The notes under the pieces are model-generated. The model had not been told where the DNA came from. It made no database searches and saw nothing but the letters and a program-made list of their open reading frames with translations. Positions 8,763-17,366 of a DNA stretch of 64,000 bases are shown one piece after another. Each line of letters opens with the position of its first letter. The stretch's first letter is position 1. Position numbers and translations under genes: made by a program. This DNA comes from Butyricimonas faecalis (lineage in GTDB: Bacteria > Bacteroidota > Bacteroidia > Bacteroidales > Marinifilaceae), in NCBI RefSeq assembly GCF_003991565.1, contig NZ_CP032819.1, positions 806,001 to 870,000 of the forward strand, in the 5' to 3' direction.

Positions 8763-9527
8763 TTATAAATTGTTCTTCCTACACACAAAATAAAACGGAT
8801 GGTAGGTTAAGGTCACCTTCCCATCTACGGCAAAGCGGGCATTATAGTCCTTGATAAAGGCATCCATCCGTCCTTTCGTCCAGATGGTCGGATCACCCGA
8901 AACATTCACCCCTGTCTTTTTCAAATGTTGGAGTACCGCTAACGGGCTGTCAAATTCAAGCGTATGCAACTCTTCTTCCATTCCTTCAATTTTAAAGTAA
9001 GGTTTCAGCATCTTTTCCAGTTCTTCCTTACTCCGATAATCAAGCCCGCCCCCCGTGGTCAGTCGTATCTCCTGCAAGTTAAACTTTCCGAAGGTACTAA
9101 ACACCAGTACACCATTTTGTTCCAACTGTTTAGATAATTTCATGAACGTCTCTTCCGGAGTCGTAAACCACTGGAAGGTGGACGCCGAAGCAATCAGATC
9201 AAAACTAAGGGGCAGAAACAACTTCTCCACATCTCCCGGGAAACAACACGTCTGCGGTACCTGGTTAATCGTCGCCGCATGATAACATAATTCCTCCACC
9301 AAGTCGTTCAAGTACAAGTCAACGTTCGGAAAGGTTCGTTGCAACTGTGACGTCAACAACCCCGTACCACAACCGATCTCCAATATTTTCTCCGGCACAC
9401 GCTTCACGGATGACAAGATCATGGGAACCATCCGGTCTACGATCATTTTCTGCACCCGTGCATTGTCGTTATAACTGGCTCGACTCCGCCTGAAACGCTG
9501 TTCTACCTCTTCTTTATTTATTTCCAT
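8763..9527 (-). CDS. bioC: Malonyl-[ACP] O-methyltransferase
   Basis: With the ATG at 9527 the protein has 254 residues; a TTG at 9539 would add four. The SAM-binding motif I is ILEIGCGTGLLTSQ (about 48-61), and FDLIASASTFQWF follows, the W-F segment typical of BioC. BioC methylates malonyl-ACP so that fatty-acid synthase can build pimeloyl-ACP methyl ester. The ATG overlaps the end of bioG by 10 bases, which suggests translational coupling, and BioG removes the methyl group that BioC adds. Confidence 0.93.
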   Translation of the reverse strand: MEINKEEVEQRFRRSRASYNDNARVQKMIVDRMVPMILSSVKRVPEKILEIGCGTGLLTSQLQRTFPNVDLYLNDLVEELCYHAATINQVPQTCCFPGDVEKLFLPLSFDLIASASTFQWFTTPEETFMKLSKQLEQNGVLVFSTFGKFNLQEIRLTTGGGLDYRSKEELEKMLKPYFKIEGMEEELHTLEFDSPLAVLQHLKKTGVNVSGDPTIWTKGRMDAFIKDYNARFAVDGKVTLTYHPFYFVCRKNNL

Positions 9528-10171
9528 ATCTTTTCCCAATTATCTAGCACGTAAAACGGGTAATGCCCTCCCGACAGGGTAATAATCCTCTCAACACGAT
9601 CTCTCCACCAGTTCCGTTGATTTTCCACCGGGAAGATAACATCCCCCTCGGAAACATAAACCCGGTCCCAATGCATTTCGGGCATCTCCCGTGCCGCCTG
9701 CTCCCGGATAAGTCGCAACTCTTCCCTTTGCTCATCAATATCCCTGCAAGGCTTGTTTTCCTCGAAACGTTCCATCTCCTCCTTCCCCGAGAGCATACGG
9801 GCAAAGAACTTATCTCTCCCCTGCACGGTCATTCCCCGCTCGGTCAACAAATATATTTTAGGATGAATCCCGTAATGTTCATCTACCGGACGTTCTGTCC
9901 CATTGATAGCTACCCGGTAAGCAACAGGGATATTCCAACGCCCCAACAATACCGATGCCGCCCACACGCCCATCGACCAAGCCACGACACGCACACACTC
10001 GTACCCCGCGACCTCCGGAGCTTCCTCCCCGGATATATCCCGATAATCGTAGAACAAAAGCAAATCACCCGTTCCCTTCACGTGTTGCACGGCACGTTCA
10101 TCCATACCCCAACCGCAAAAAAATAACGTAAGTACCCGGCTTCCTTCTTTAGTAATCCATTTTCTTTTCAT
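9518..10171 (-). CDS. bioG: Pimeloyl-[ACP] methyl ester esterase, BioG type
   Basis: 217 residues from the ATG at 10171. The open frame runs on to 10297, but the extra residues come from an AT-repeat spacer and are not protein-like. DUF452/BioG features are LFFCGWGMDE near 17-25, nucleophile Ser-66 in VVAWSMGVWAA, and SGGHYPFY near the end with the probable catalytic His. It hydrolyses pimeloyl-ACP methyl ester to pimeloyl-ACP, replacing the BioH of E. coli. It lies between bioF and bioC and overlaps bioC. Confidence 0.92.
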   Translation of the reverse strand: MKRKWITKEGSRVLTLFFCGWGMDERAVQHVKGTGDLLLFYDYRDISGEEAPEVAGYECVRVVAWSMGVWAASVLLGRWNIPVAYRVAINGTERPVDEHYGIHPKIYLLTERGMTVQGRDKFFARMLSGKEEMERFEENKPCRDIDEQREELRLIREQAAREMPEMHWDRVYVSEGDVIFPVENQRNWWRDRVERIITLSGGHYPFYVLDNWEKIWK

Positions 10172-10230
10172 GAAAATCGCCTTTGCCGGGTTACAAGTTT
10201 CAAGTTGAGGATCTGACCCGTACGACTGGA

Positions 10231-10262
10231 ATTTAAAATCTAAAATCATGAAATTTAAAATT
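10231..10262. repeat. AT-rich spacer repeat (ATTTAAAATCTAAAAT family), copy 2
   Basis: Exact 16-mer ATTTAAAATCTAAAAT at 10231-10246, followed by a further AAATTTAAAATT block. It occupies the spacer between bioF and bioG. The preceding bases (GACTGGA) resemble those before the copies at 575 and 50684. Confidence 0.6.
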
Positions 10263-10263
10263 A

Positions 10264-11421
10264 TTAAAGACTGATTTCTATAAACTCCATCAAGCAATCG
10301 TAATCTTCCTCCGGTATCGCCGCATTTAACGAGAAACGGATACGAGCCTCGTTCTTCGGCACGGTCGGGTATCTCACAGGTAACACAAAAAAACCATTAT
10401 CTTGGAATAATTCTGACATATAAACGCTATTCTCATTACTCCCGCACAAGAAAGGCACAATATGAGAATCACCCCGTGTTTCGAATCCCCGGTTTGCCAG
10501 CGTAGCACGCAGTCGCTCGGCGATACCCGACAGTTTCATGCGGTAAGAGTAAAATTCCGGCATCCGGTTAAGGATAAAACGAGTCCATGCCACGTTCACC
10601 GGGGGCAATGCCGTTGTGAAAATCAAGCTACGCTGCGTGTTCACCAGAAAATCCCTGAACATCTCGTCACAGACCACGAAAGCCCCGTAGGATGCAAAAG
10701 CCTTCCCGAAAGTACCCACGATAAAATCAATATCATCAATACATCCCTGTTCCTCGCAACACCCCAGTCCATTCGTGCCCCGCACCCCGACGGCATGCGC
10801 CTCGTCCACGTACAGGAACGTGTCGTACTCTCTCTTCAGATCACACAACTCCTGCAGGTCCGCCACGTCACCATCCATACTGAATATGGATTCTGTTACG
10901 ATAAACACGTTCTCGTACTCCTCCCGGTGATTAAACAGGATTTCCCGCAAATGTTCGTAATCCAAGTGACGATAGCGTAACATCTCGGCTTCGCTCAACC
11001 GCAAGCCATCAATAATACTGGCGTGTACCAACTTATCTGCCACGATCAAGTCGCGTTTACCCGCTAACGCGGGTAATATCCCGATATTCGCGTGATAACC
11101 GGAATTCAACACCAAGGCAGCCTCCTTCCCGTACAAATCGCTCAAATCATTTTCCAACAAGCTATAATATTCATGATTTCCCGACAACAAACGGGACGAC
11201 ACGGCACTATACGACAGCAACTTCACGTCTGTCTCCTTGCGAAAATCCTCGTACAACACCGGGTTCGATGCCAACCCCAAGTAATCATTCGACGAGAGAT
11301 TCAGCATTTCCCGTTCGTTATAATGTATCAAGAATCCATTATGCTGCACGTTTCGCAACACCCGGTAATTCCCCGATTCCTTAATCTTGTTCAGTTTATT
11401 AATATATCGTTCCTTATTCAT
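10264..11421 (-). CDS. bioF: 8-amino-7-oxononanoate synthase
   Basis: 385 residues, normal for the family. It has NLSSNDYLGLASNP near 41-54, LVLNSGYHANIG near 103-114, YVDEAHAVGVRG near 204-215 and the PLP lysine K240 in VGTFGKAFASYG. It condenses pimeloyl-ACP with L-alanine to KAPA in the cytoplasm. It sits between bioA and bioG in the leftward biotin operon, 72 bases after bioA. Confidence 0.95.
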   Translation of the reverse strand: MNKERYINKLNKIKESGNYRVLRNVQHNGFLIHYNEREMLNLSSNDYLGLASNPVLYEDFRKETDVKLLSYSAVSSRLLSGNHEYYSLLENDLSDLYGKEAALVLNSGYHANIGILPALAGKRDLIVADKLVHASIIDGLRLSEAEMLRYRHLDYEHLREILFNHREEYENVFIVTESIFSMDGDVADLQELCDLKREYDTFLYVDEAHAVGVRGTNGLGCCEEQGCIDDIDFIVGTFGKAFASYGAFVVCDEMFRDFLVNTQRSLIFTTALPPVNVAWTRFILNRMPEFYSYRMKLSGIAERLRATLANRGFETRGDSHIVPFLCGSNENSVYMSELFQDNGFFVLPVRYPTVPKNEARIRFSLNAAIPEEDYDCLMEFIEISL

Positions 11422-11493
11422 GATGTTTTGCCTTCGGCAAAGTTACAAGTTCTTACCTCTCTAAATTTCAATTTTTTATCTTTTCATTTTCAA

Positions 11494-12777
11494 TCATCTC
11501 AAACACGAGATCACGTGCAATAAGGCGGATGTCAGCCTTTGTAGTTCCCAGTCTCGGATGATGAAAGGCGGCATGACGTACACCAACTTGCCGAACGGGC
11601 GCACCCATACCCCCTCTTTGACGAAAGCGGCTTGAATTAATCCCATGTTCACGGGTTCCTTCATCTCCACCACTCCGATAGCTCCCAACACCCGTACATC
11701 TGCCACGTTCGGGAATTCCCGGGCCGGGGCAAGTTCTCTTTCCAACTGGTTCTGAATCCGCCCGATCATGGTTGTCAAGTCATAACTCCGGATCAAATCC
11801 AACGAGGCGTTTGCTGCAGCACAGGCCAATGGGTTACCCATGAACGTCGGACCGTGCATAAATACACCGGGATCTTTCGCACAGATCTGGGTGGCCACTT
11901 TCTCCGTCGCCATTGTAGCCGCAAAACTCATGTACCCGCCCGTAATCGCTTTCCCGACACACATAATATCCGGCACTATTCCCGCATGATCCACACCCCA
12001 CATCTTCCCCGTACGTCCAAACCCGGTGGCAATCTCGTCACAGATCAGCAACACGTCGTAATCATTACACAACTCCCGCACCTGCCGCAAGTAATCCGCA
12101 GAGTAAAACCACATTCCCCCTGCCCCCTGCACAATAGGTTCCAGTATCACGGCAGCGATACGGTTGTGGTTATTCCGCAGGTTTTGCTTCAACTCCTCGA
12201 TATGCTCCGGCAGGCAAGGCTCTCCGTAGCGAGCTTCCGGTCGGTGGATAAAATACTGCATGGGCAACGATCCTCGGAATATACTATGCATCCCCGTCAC
12301 GGGATCACACACGGACATGGCATTCCACGTGTCCCCGTGGTATCCCTTTGTGATCGTCAAAAAATGGCGTTTATCGTCTCTCCCGGCAGCATACCAATAT
12401 TGCAGGGCCATCTTCATCGCCACTTCCACGGCCACCGACCCGGAATCACAATAAAACACCTTGTCAATCCCATCGGGAGCCAGTTCCACCAACTTCTCCG
12501 CCAACTCCACGGCGGGACGATGTGTCAGTCCACCGAACATGACGTGCGACATATTCTTTAATTGCTCTTCAATAGCAGCGTTAATAGCCGGATGATTGTA
12601 CCCGTGTACCACACACCACCACGAGGACATTCCATCAATCAACCGTGTCCCGTCCTCCAGTTCAATATACACTCCTTCCGCCCTCTTTACCGGGTAAACC
12701 GGGAGTGGGTTAACCGTTGACGTATAGGGATGCCATAAATGCTCCCTGTCAAATTTCAATAATTCTGCCGTATTCAC
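11494..12777 (-). CDS. bioA: Adenosylmethionine-8-amino-7-oxononanoate aminotransferase
   Basis: 427 residues. DAPA aminotransferase signatures are LWHPYTS near 14-20, [16 protein letters not shown] near 48-63, [12 protein letters not shown] near 246-257 and PLP lysine K276 in [10 protein letters not shown]. It transfers the amino group from S-adenosylmethionine to KAPA to make 7,8-diaminopelargonate. It follows bioB after an 82-base AT-rich spacer. There is no sign of truncation. Confidence 0.96.
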   Translation of the reverse strand: MNTAELLKFDREHLWHPYTSTVNPLPVYPVKRAEGVYIELEDGTRLIDGMSSWWCVVHGYNHPAINAAIEEQLKNMSHVMFGGLTHRPAVELAEKLVELAPDGIDKVFYCDSGSVAVEVAMKMALQYWYAAGRDDKRHFLTITKGYHGDTWNAMSVCDPVTGMHSIFRGSLPMQYFIHRPEARYGEPCLPEHIEELKQNLRNNHNRIAAVILEPIVQGAGGMWFYSADYLRQVRELCNDYDVLLICDEIATGFGRTGKMWGVDHAGIVPDIMCVGKAITGGYMSFAATMATEKVATQICAKDPGVFMHGPTFMGNPLACAAANASLDLIRSYDLTTMIGRIQNQLERELAPAREFPNVADVRVLGAIGVVEMKEPVNMGLIQAAFVKEGVWVRPFGKLVYVMPPFIIRDWELQRLTSALLHVISCLR

Positions 12778-12780
12778 TTT

Positions 12781-12822
12781 ATCTAATTTAGAATTTAAAA
12801 TTTAGAATTTAGAATCTGAAAT
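12781..12822. repeat. AT-rich spacer repeat (TTTAGAAT type)
   Basis: The unit (T)TTAGAATT occurs three times with TTTAAAATTTAGAAT in the middle. It fills the spacer between bioB and bioA. Similar wording occurs at 18596-18664. Confidence 0.5.
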
Positions 12823-12859
12823 CCCATTTAGTTTTTAAACATACAGACTGTCTTGCATT

Positions 12860-13837
12860 CTAAATTCCATCTGTTGTAAAGCCTAATCTTTTCACCTTCT
12901 CCATGTCCTCCATCACTTTCGAGCCAATCGTGGTCAGAAGATCTCCCACAATGGCCGAATTAATCCCGGCCCGGATGGCATCTTCCTCAATATGGGCAAT
13001 CAACGCCCGTCCCCCGGCAAAGCGCAGGAAGGCATCAGGATTGATGAATCGGAAAACAGCCACCGTCGTCAGCACCTCCTCGTCAGCAAGTGGTGCCGCT
13101 CCTTCCAACGGGGTTCCCGGAATTGGATTCAACACATTCATCGGGATAGATTTCACTCCCAGCTCTCGAACAGTCAGCGCTAAGTTCACTCGATCCTCCA
13201 TCGTCTCCCCCATACCGATGATACCCCCTGAACAAACCTCCATCCCCAGTTCAATCGCGTGGCGAATGGTCTCGATCTTCTCGTCCGTCGTGTGGGACGT
13301 GCAGAGGGTTGGGAAATAACGGCGTGACGTTTCCAAGTTACAATGGTAGCGGGTTATGCCTGCCTCTTTCAATCTTTTCAATTGTTCTTTCGTCAGCAAG
13401 CCCATGGAAGCGCAAAGGTTTATCTTCATCTCCTGCTTGATCTTCACGGCATACTCGCATAACTTGTCAATATTCTTGTTTGACAAAGAGCGCCCGCTCG
13501 TAACAAACGAGAATTTGTTCACCCCGTACTTGGCGTTCAAGCGTGCCAGTTCCATGCAACTCTCCTCGTCAATCAGCTCGTACTCCTGCACGTGCGTTTT
13601 GAACACAGCCGACTGTGCACACCACTTGCAATTCTCGGAACAACGTCCCGAACGGGCATTCACGATCGAGCAAGTGTCGAAATACCGCCCCACAAAACGA
13701 TCCCGAATCGCCCCAGCTGCCTCGTACAAGGCTTTCTTGTTCTCCACTCGCGACAAGGCCAGCGCCTCCTCCCGGGTGATTTGTCCACCCGCTTCAATCT
13801 TTTGCTTTAATTCCTCTATAATATTTTCTTCTTTCAT
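12860..13837 (-). CDS. bioB: Biotin synthase
   Basis: 325 residues from the ATG at 13837, where AGGAA abuts the ATG; a TTG at 13861 would add eight. The radical-SAM cluster motif is C66-x3-C70-x2-C73 in SGRCSENCKWCAQS. Further BioB motifs are NLETSRRYFPTLCTSHT and CSGGIIGMGETMEDR. It inserts sulphur into dethiobiotin using a [4Fe-4S] and an auxiliary [2Fe-2S] cluster. It is the first bio gene of the operon, directly after a terminator-like hairpin at 13852-13891. Confidence 0.95.
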   Translation of the reverse strand: MKEENIIEELKQKIEAGGQITREEALALSRVENKKALYEAAGAIRDRFVGRYFDTCSIVNARSGRCSENCKWCAQSAVFKTHVQEYELIDEESCMELARLNAKYGVNKFSFVTSGRSLSNKNIDKLCEYAVKIKQEMKINLCASMGLLTKEQLKRLKEAGITRYHCNLETSRRYFPTLCTSHTTDEKIETIRHAIELGMEVCSGGIIGMGETMEDRVNLALTVRELGVKSIPMNVLNPIPGTPLEGAAPLADEEVLTTVAVFRFINPDAFLRFAGGRALIAHIEEDAIRAGINSAIVGDLLTTIGSKVMEDMEKVKRLGFTTDGI

Positions 13838-13851
13838 TTCCTGTTCTTTAT

Positions 13852-13891
13852 AAAAAAACAAAAAGGTACCCTGTCCAAGAACAGAAATACC
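13852..13891 (-). terminator. Terminator-like hairpin with U tract before bioB (possible attenuator)
   Basis: Read leftward, GGTATTTCTGTTC and GACAGGGTACC pair (GGTA/TACC plus UUCUGU/ACAGGG with one bulged U), and the tract TTTTTGTTTTTTT follows. It begins one or two bases after the stop of the small upstream gene and ends about 15 bases before the bioB ATG. It could simply end the small gene, but bioB then needs a promoter in almost no space, so controlled read-through is possible. Confidence 0.65.
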
Positions 13892-13892
13892 T

Positions 13893-14201
13893 TCAATTTA
13901 AACTATGATAAGAATTCATGAATACATCTTCCATACCGGCACGAACCGGCAATAACTCACAACTCACTCGTTTCGCCTTCTTCTCGTACCCCTCAAACAA
14001 CCTCTCCAGTAGCTCGAATACTTTTGCCAACTCCACGATGACACCCTTTCTTGACGATTTTCGCAACGACATCTCACAAATATGAATAGCCAGTCTTCCG
14101 ATCCGGATATTCCGGCCCAGTGAGGCAAAAATGGCATATCCTTTCCTGTTCCAACGGGAAAAGCATAACATCAAACCGGATTGCATGACGCGTCTGTTCA
14201 T
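13893..14201 (-). CDS. Small conserved-looking protein of unknown function upstream of bioB
   Basis: 102 residues from the ATG at 14201 (a start at 14234 would add 11). I do not recognise a named family. It is basic, with a compact core FSRWNRKGYAIFASLGRNIR followed by IGRLAIHICEMSL, which looks like a real conserved motif, and a C-terminal helix ELAKVFELLERLFEGYEKKAK. It has no signal peptide. It lies upstream of bioB on the same strand, separated by the terminator-like hairpin, and is divergent from the PEP-binding gene. It may be a leader gene or simply a neighbour. Confidence 0.6.
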   Translation of the reverse strand: MNRRVMQSGLMLCFSRWNRKGYAIFASLGRNIRIGRLAIHICEMSLRKSSRKGVIVELAKVFELLERLFEGYEKKAKRVSCELLPVRAGMEDVFMNSYHSLN

Positions 14202-14282
14202 ATCAAATGTTACCGTTATTATAAAACGTCGCAAGTTAATAAAAATCTTCTAGTTTTTTAGCTTTTAACCGCTATCTTTCTC

Positions 14283-14313
14283 TTGTCATTCCGCCAACAA
14301 ATCTTTAGCTTTG
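14283..14313 (+). promoter_or_regulatory. Bacteroides-type promoter for the PEP-binding gene
   Basis: TTG at 14283-14285 and TAGCTTTG at 14306-14313 match the -33 TTG and -7 TAnnTTTG boxes with a 20-base gap. The ATG follows 16 bases after the -7 box, giving a very short leader. Confidence 0.65.
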
Positions 14314-14329
14314 TACAAAACAAAACATC

Positions 14330-17293
14330 ATGGAAAAAATAGACCTGAACAAAATATACAAACGGAAAAAGAGTGATCGCGATATCTTTCAAGAACTTAT
14401 GCCCTTTAAGGTCAAGGAGATTCTACTCATCGCCAACTATTACGACTCTTACACAATCGAGCGGGAAGGACAATTCTCCGGGAAGATATTCGGAGAATAC
14501 CTTCAACTGAATCTTTTCACCGCTCCCCGTTTCACCTCCGTGGCAAACGAGGAAGGAGCCTTGCACGAACTGAAGAAACATCATTTCGACTTAATTATCA
14601 TCATGGCAGGGCTGGACAAAGAAACTCCAATTCTTACCAGCCGTCACATAAAAGAGCAATATCCCGATATCTGCCAACTCATGCTGGTCAATAACAACGC
14701 CGACCTCTCCTATCTCCTGCGGTCGGAAAAGGAGATTAGTGAATCCATCGAGCGGGTCTTCGTGTGGAACGGTTCCACGAAAGTGTTCCTTGCCATGGCC
14801 AAATACCTGGAGGACAAAATAAACCTAGAGGCAGACACCAAATTGGGCGATGTGCGGGTAATTCTTGTTGTCGAGGACTCCGTCAAGTACTATTCCCGCT
14901 ACCTGCCTCTTCTCTACACCGAGATCATGAGCCAGACACAAGCCATCATTGCCGAGGAACCCTCCAATGACGAAATGGGCGTAATCCTCCGGATGCGGGT
15001 GCGACCCAAACTAATTCTTGTCAGTAACTTCGAGGATGCCGTAGAGATCATCAACAAATACCGCAATAACATCATCGGTGTCATCTCCGACGTTCGCTAC
15101 GCCCGCAACGGTGTGGAAGACGAGGATGCCGGAGTCAGCCTCATAAAATACGTACAACAGCTTGACAACAAGATCCCTTGTCTACTTCAAAGTCACGAGG
15201 CTGAAAACGAACAACGAGCACGGGAAGTAAATGCCCATTTCATCAATAAAAATTCACTCACACTGGCAAGGGAAATACAAGACTTCATCAAAAAACAACT
15301 CGGTTTCGGGGATTTCATCTTTCGAGATCACAACGGAAAGGTCATCGACCGAGCGCACAATATCGAAGAATTTCGCCAGAAACTCATGATCATTCCCGAT
15401 GAATCGTTGGAATACCATGCCATTCGCAATGGAATTTCCACCTGGCTCATGGCACGGGCCGAAATCAACCTGGCGAAAAAATTACGCCGTTACAGTTTCA
15501 GCTACTTCAAAAGTCCGGACGAGATACGCCGTTTCATAGCGAACGTCTTCGAAGCATCGAAACTCAAAAAACTACGGGGACGCATCATTAAGTTCAACCC
15601 AAAACTCGTGAACTCCAATCGTTATATCACCCTGCTCGGTGACGGGTCTCTTGGAGGCAAGGGGCGAGGACTGGCGTTTCTCTCCAACTTCATCGAGAAC
15701 GTTTACCTTAAAAAACTCATTCCCGACCTACGTGTGGCCATCCCTAAAACGGCCATTATCGGCGTAGATGAATTCGACAATTTCCTAGAGACCAACAACC
15801 TCTATGACGTTATCTTTGAGGACAAGGAATACGATCACGTTTTGGAAGCGTTCCGCATGGCACGCCTCTCCGATAAACTGCGCGACAATCTGCGGAAGTA
15901 TCTTCAAGTTATGACCAAACCGCTAGCCGTGCGTTCCTCCGGACTCTTCGAGGACTCGCTCAATCAACCGTTTGCCGGAGTGTATTCCACCTACCTGCTC
16001 CCCAACAATCACCCGGACTTCGAACGTCGGCTAGAGGATGTCGAGAACGCCATCAAGCTCGTCTTTGCCTCCATTTATTCACCGGAATCACGAGCCTATT
16101 TCAACGCTATCGACTACATGATCGAGGAAGAGAAAATGTCTGTCATCATACAGGAGGTCATCGGTAACGAACACAACGGACGGTACTACCCTGAAATCAG
16201 CGGCGTGGCCCAGTCTTACAACTTCTACCCCTTTTCCTACATTCAGCCGGAAGACGGATTCGCCGTCACCGCCATCGGATTAGGAGCCTACGTCGTGGGT
16301 GGGGAAAAGACACATCGTTTCAGTCCCGCCTATCCCAAACTACAACTGGCCTCCACGCAGGATAAAATTAAAGCATCGCAACGCTACTTCTATGGCATCG
16401 ATATGCTCGCTCGGGATTACGACCTCTACCGGGACGGGGAAAATGCCGCTATCAAAGCATACGACATCTCTGAAGCAGAGCGTGACGGCACGCTGGAATA
16501 CACGGCCTCCGTCTACGATTTCATGAATGACCAGATTACCTATGATTTCTCTGTCAAAGGACCCCGTATTGTAGACTTCTCCAAAATACTCCAGTACGAC
16601 TATTTTCCACTGGCCCCCACCCTGCAGATTCTACTAAACATATTCTCACAGGCCATGGGCTCACCCGTTGAGATTGAGTTCTCTGTCAACTTTGAAAACG
16701 GCATGCCTGTCTTTTACCTATTACAGATCAAACCGTTGATTAAAAACGAGTATAACATTGACATTGACGACCTTTCTATCGATCCGACCCACGTATTGCT
16801 GAAAGCCGACAAGGGTATGGGAAACGGGAAATTGCAATACATTCGTGACGTCGTGTACGTCGATCCCGACAAATTCGACCGCCTGCGTACCGAGGAAATT
16901 GCCGAAGAGATCAAGCGCCACAACTCACGGATCGCCCGGGAAGGCGACAGTTACCTACTCATCGGGCCAGGCCGCTGGGGCACACGCGACCCACTCACCG
17001 GGATACCCGTGCAATGGTCCGACATCGCCAATGCCAAAGTTATCGTGGAACAAGGACTTCCCGATTTTCCGCTAGATGCCTCCCTTGGCTCGCACTTTTT
17101 TCACAACGTCACTTCCATGAAAGTGGGTTACTTCGCAATCCCCTTTCAATCTGCTGACGCCTTCGTCAATTTTGACATTCTTCGACAACAGGAGGTCATC
17201 GAGGAATTTAAATACTCCCGCCACGTGCGCTTCAAAGCCCCGTTAACCGTGTGGATGGATGGTAAAAAACAAACGTCAGTAGTCACGTATTAA
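14330..17293 (+). CDS. PEP/pyruvate-binding domain protein with N-terminal receiver-like domains
   Basis: 987 residues. The first 330 or so contain two receiver-like folds: KEILLIANYYDS with HFDLIIIMAGLD, then VRVILVVEDSVKYYSRYLP with NIIGVISDVRYAR. The central and C-terminal parts carry the PPDK N-terminal ATP-grasp domain: LGDGSLGGKGRGLAF (about 436-450), KPLAVRSSGLFEDS (about 527-540), a segment ending FYLLQIKPL, and GPGRWGTRDPLTG near 878. No phosphohistidine swivel or PEP-barrel domain is visible, so it is not a complete PEP synthase. It probably binds ATP and a pyruvate-like or regulatory partner; the function is not established. A clear promoter lies just upstream. Confidence 0.8.
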   Translation: MEKIDLNKIYKRKKSDRDIFQELMPFKVKEILLIANYYDSYTIEREGQFSGKIFGEYLQLNLFTAPRFTSVANEEGALHELKKHHFDLIIIMAGLDKETPILTSRHIKEQYPDICQLMLVNNNADLSYLLRSEKEISESIERVFVWNGSTKVFLAMAKYLEDKINLEADTKLGDVRVILVVEDSVKYYSRYLPLLYTEIMSQTQAIIAEEPSNDEMGVILRMRVRPKLILVSNFEDAVEIINKYRNNIIGVISDVRYARNGVEDEDAGVSLIKYVQQLDNKIPCLLQSHEAENEQRAREVNAHFINKNSLTLAREIQDFIKKQLGFGDFIFRDHNGKVIDRAHNIEEFRQKLMIIPDESLEYHAIRNGISTWLMARAEINLAKKLRRYSFSYFKSPDEIRRFIANVFEASKLKKLRGRIIKFNPKLVNSNRYITLLGDGSLGGKGRGLAFLSNFIENVYLKKLIPDLRVAIPKTAIIGVDEFDNFLETNNLYDVIFEDKEYDHVLEAFRMARLSDKLRDNLRKYLQVMTKPLAVRSSGLFEDSLNQPFAGVYSTYLLPNNHPDFERRLEDVENAIKLVFASIYSPESRAYFNAIDYMIEEEKMSVIIQEVIGNEHNGRYYPEISGVAQSYNFYPFSYIQPEDGFAVTAIGLGAYVVGGEKTHRFSPAYPKLQLASTQDKIKASQRYFYGIDMLARDYDLYRDGENAAIKAYDISEAERDGTLEYTASVYDFMNDQITYDFSVKGPRIVDFSKILQYDYFPLAPTLQILLNIFSQAMGSPVEIEFSVNFENGMPVFYLLQIKPLIKNEYNIDIDDLSIDPTHVLLKADKGMGNGKLQYIRDVVYVDPDKFDRLRTEEIAEEIKRHNSRIAREGDSYLLIGPGRWGTRDPLTGIPVQWSDIANAKVIVEQGLPDFPLDASLGSHFFHNVTSMKVGYFAIPFQSADAFVNFDILRQQEVIEEFKYSRHVRFKAPLTVWMDGKKQTSVVTY

Positions 17294-17325
17294 TCCGTAA
17301 ATTCTATATACCAGGTTAAAATTAT

Positions 17326-17333
17326 TAATTTTG
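17326..17333 (+). promoter_or_regulatory. Possible -7 box for the MscS gene
   Basis: TAATTTTG fits TAnnTTTG and lies 33 bases before the ATG at 17367, but no TTG/TTTG is seen at the right distance upstream. Low support. Confidence 0.35.
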
Positions 17334-17366
17334 CCCACACATTAAACCAATTAAAATATTTGAAAC

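Noticed and set aside
11854..12561. Long plus-strand open frame opposite bioA
   Set aside because: It is antisense to a gene with all catalytic motifs and is rich in His, Pro and Arg as expected for a shadow frame. The same applies to other long opposite-strand frames, for example at 9563-10126, 22445-22993, 39020-39586 and 57763-58371.
13838..14330. BirA or BioR operator and a riboswitch in front of the biotin operon
   Set aside because: I looked for a TTGTAAAC-type palindrome and for structured leader motifs and saw none convincing; only the terminator-like hairpin stands out.
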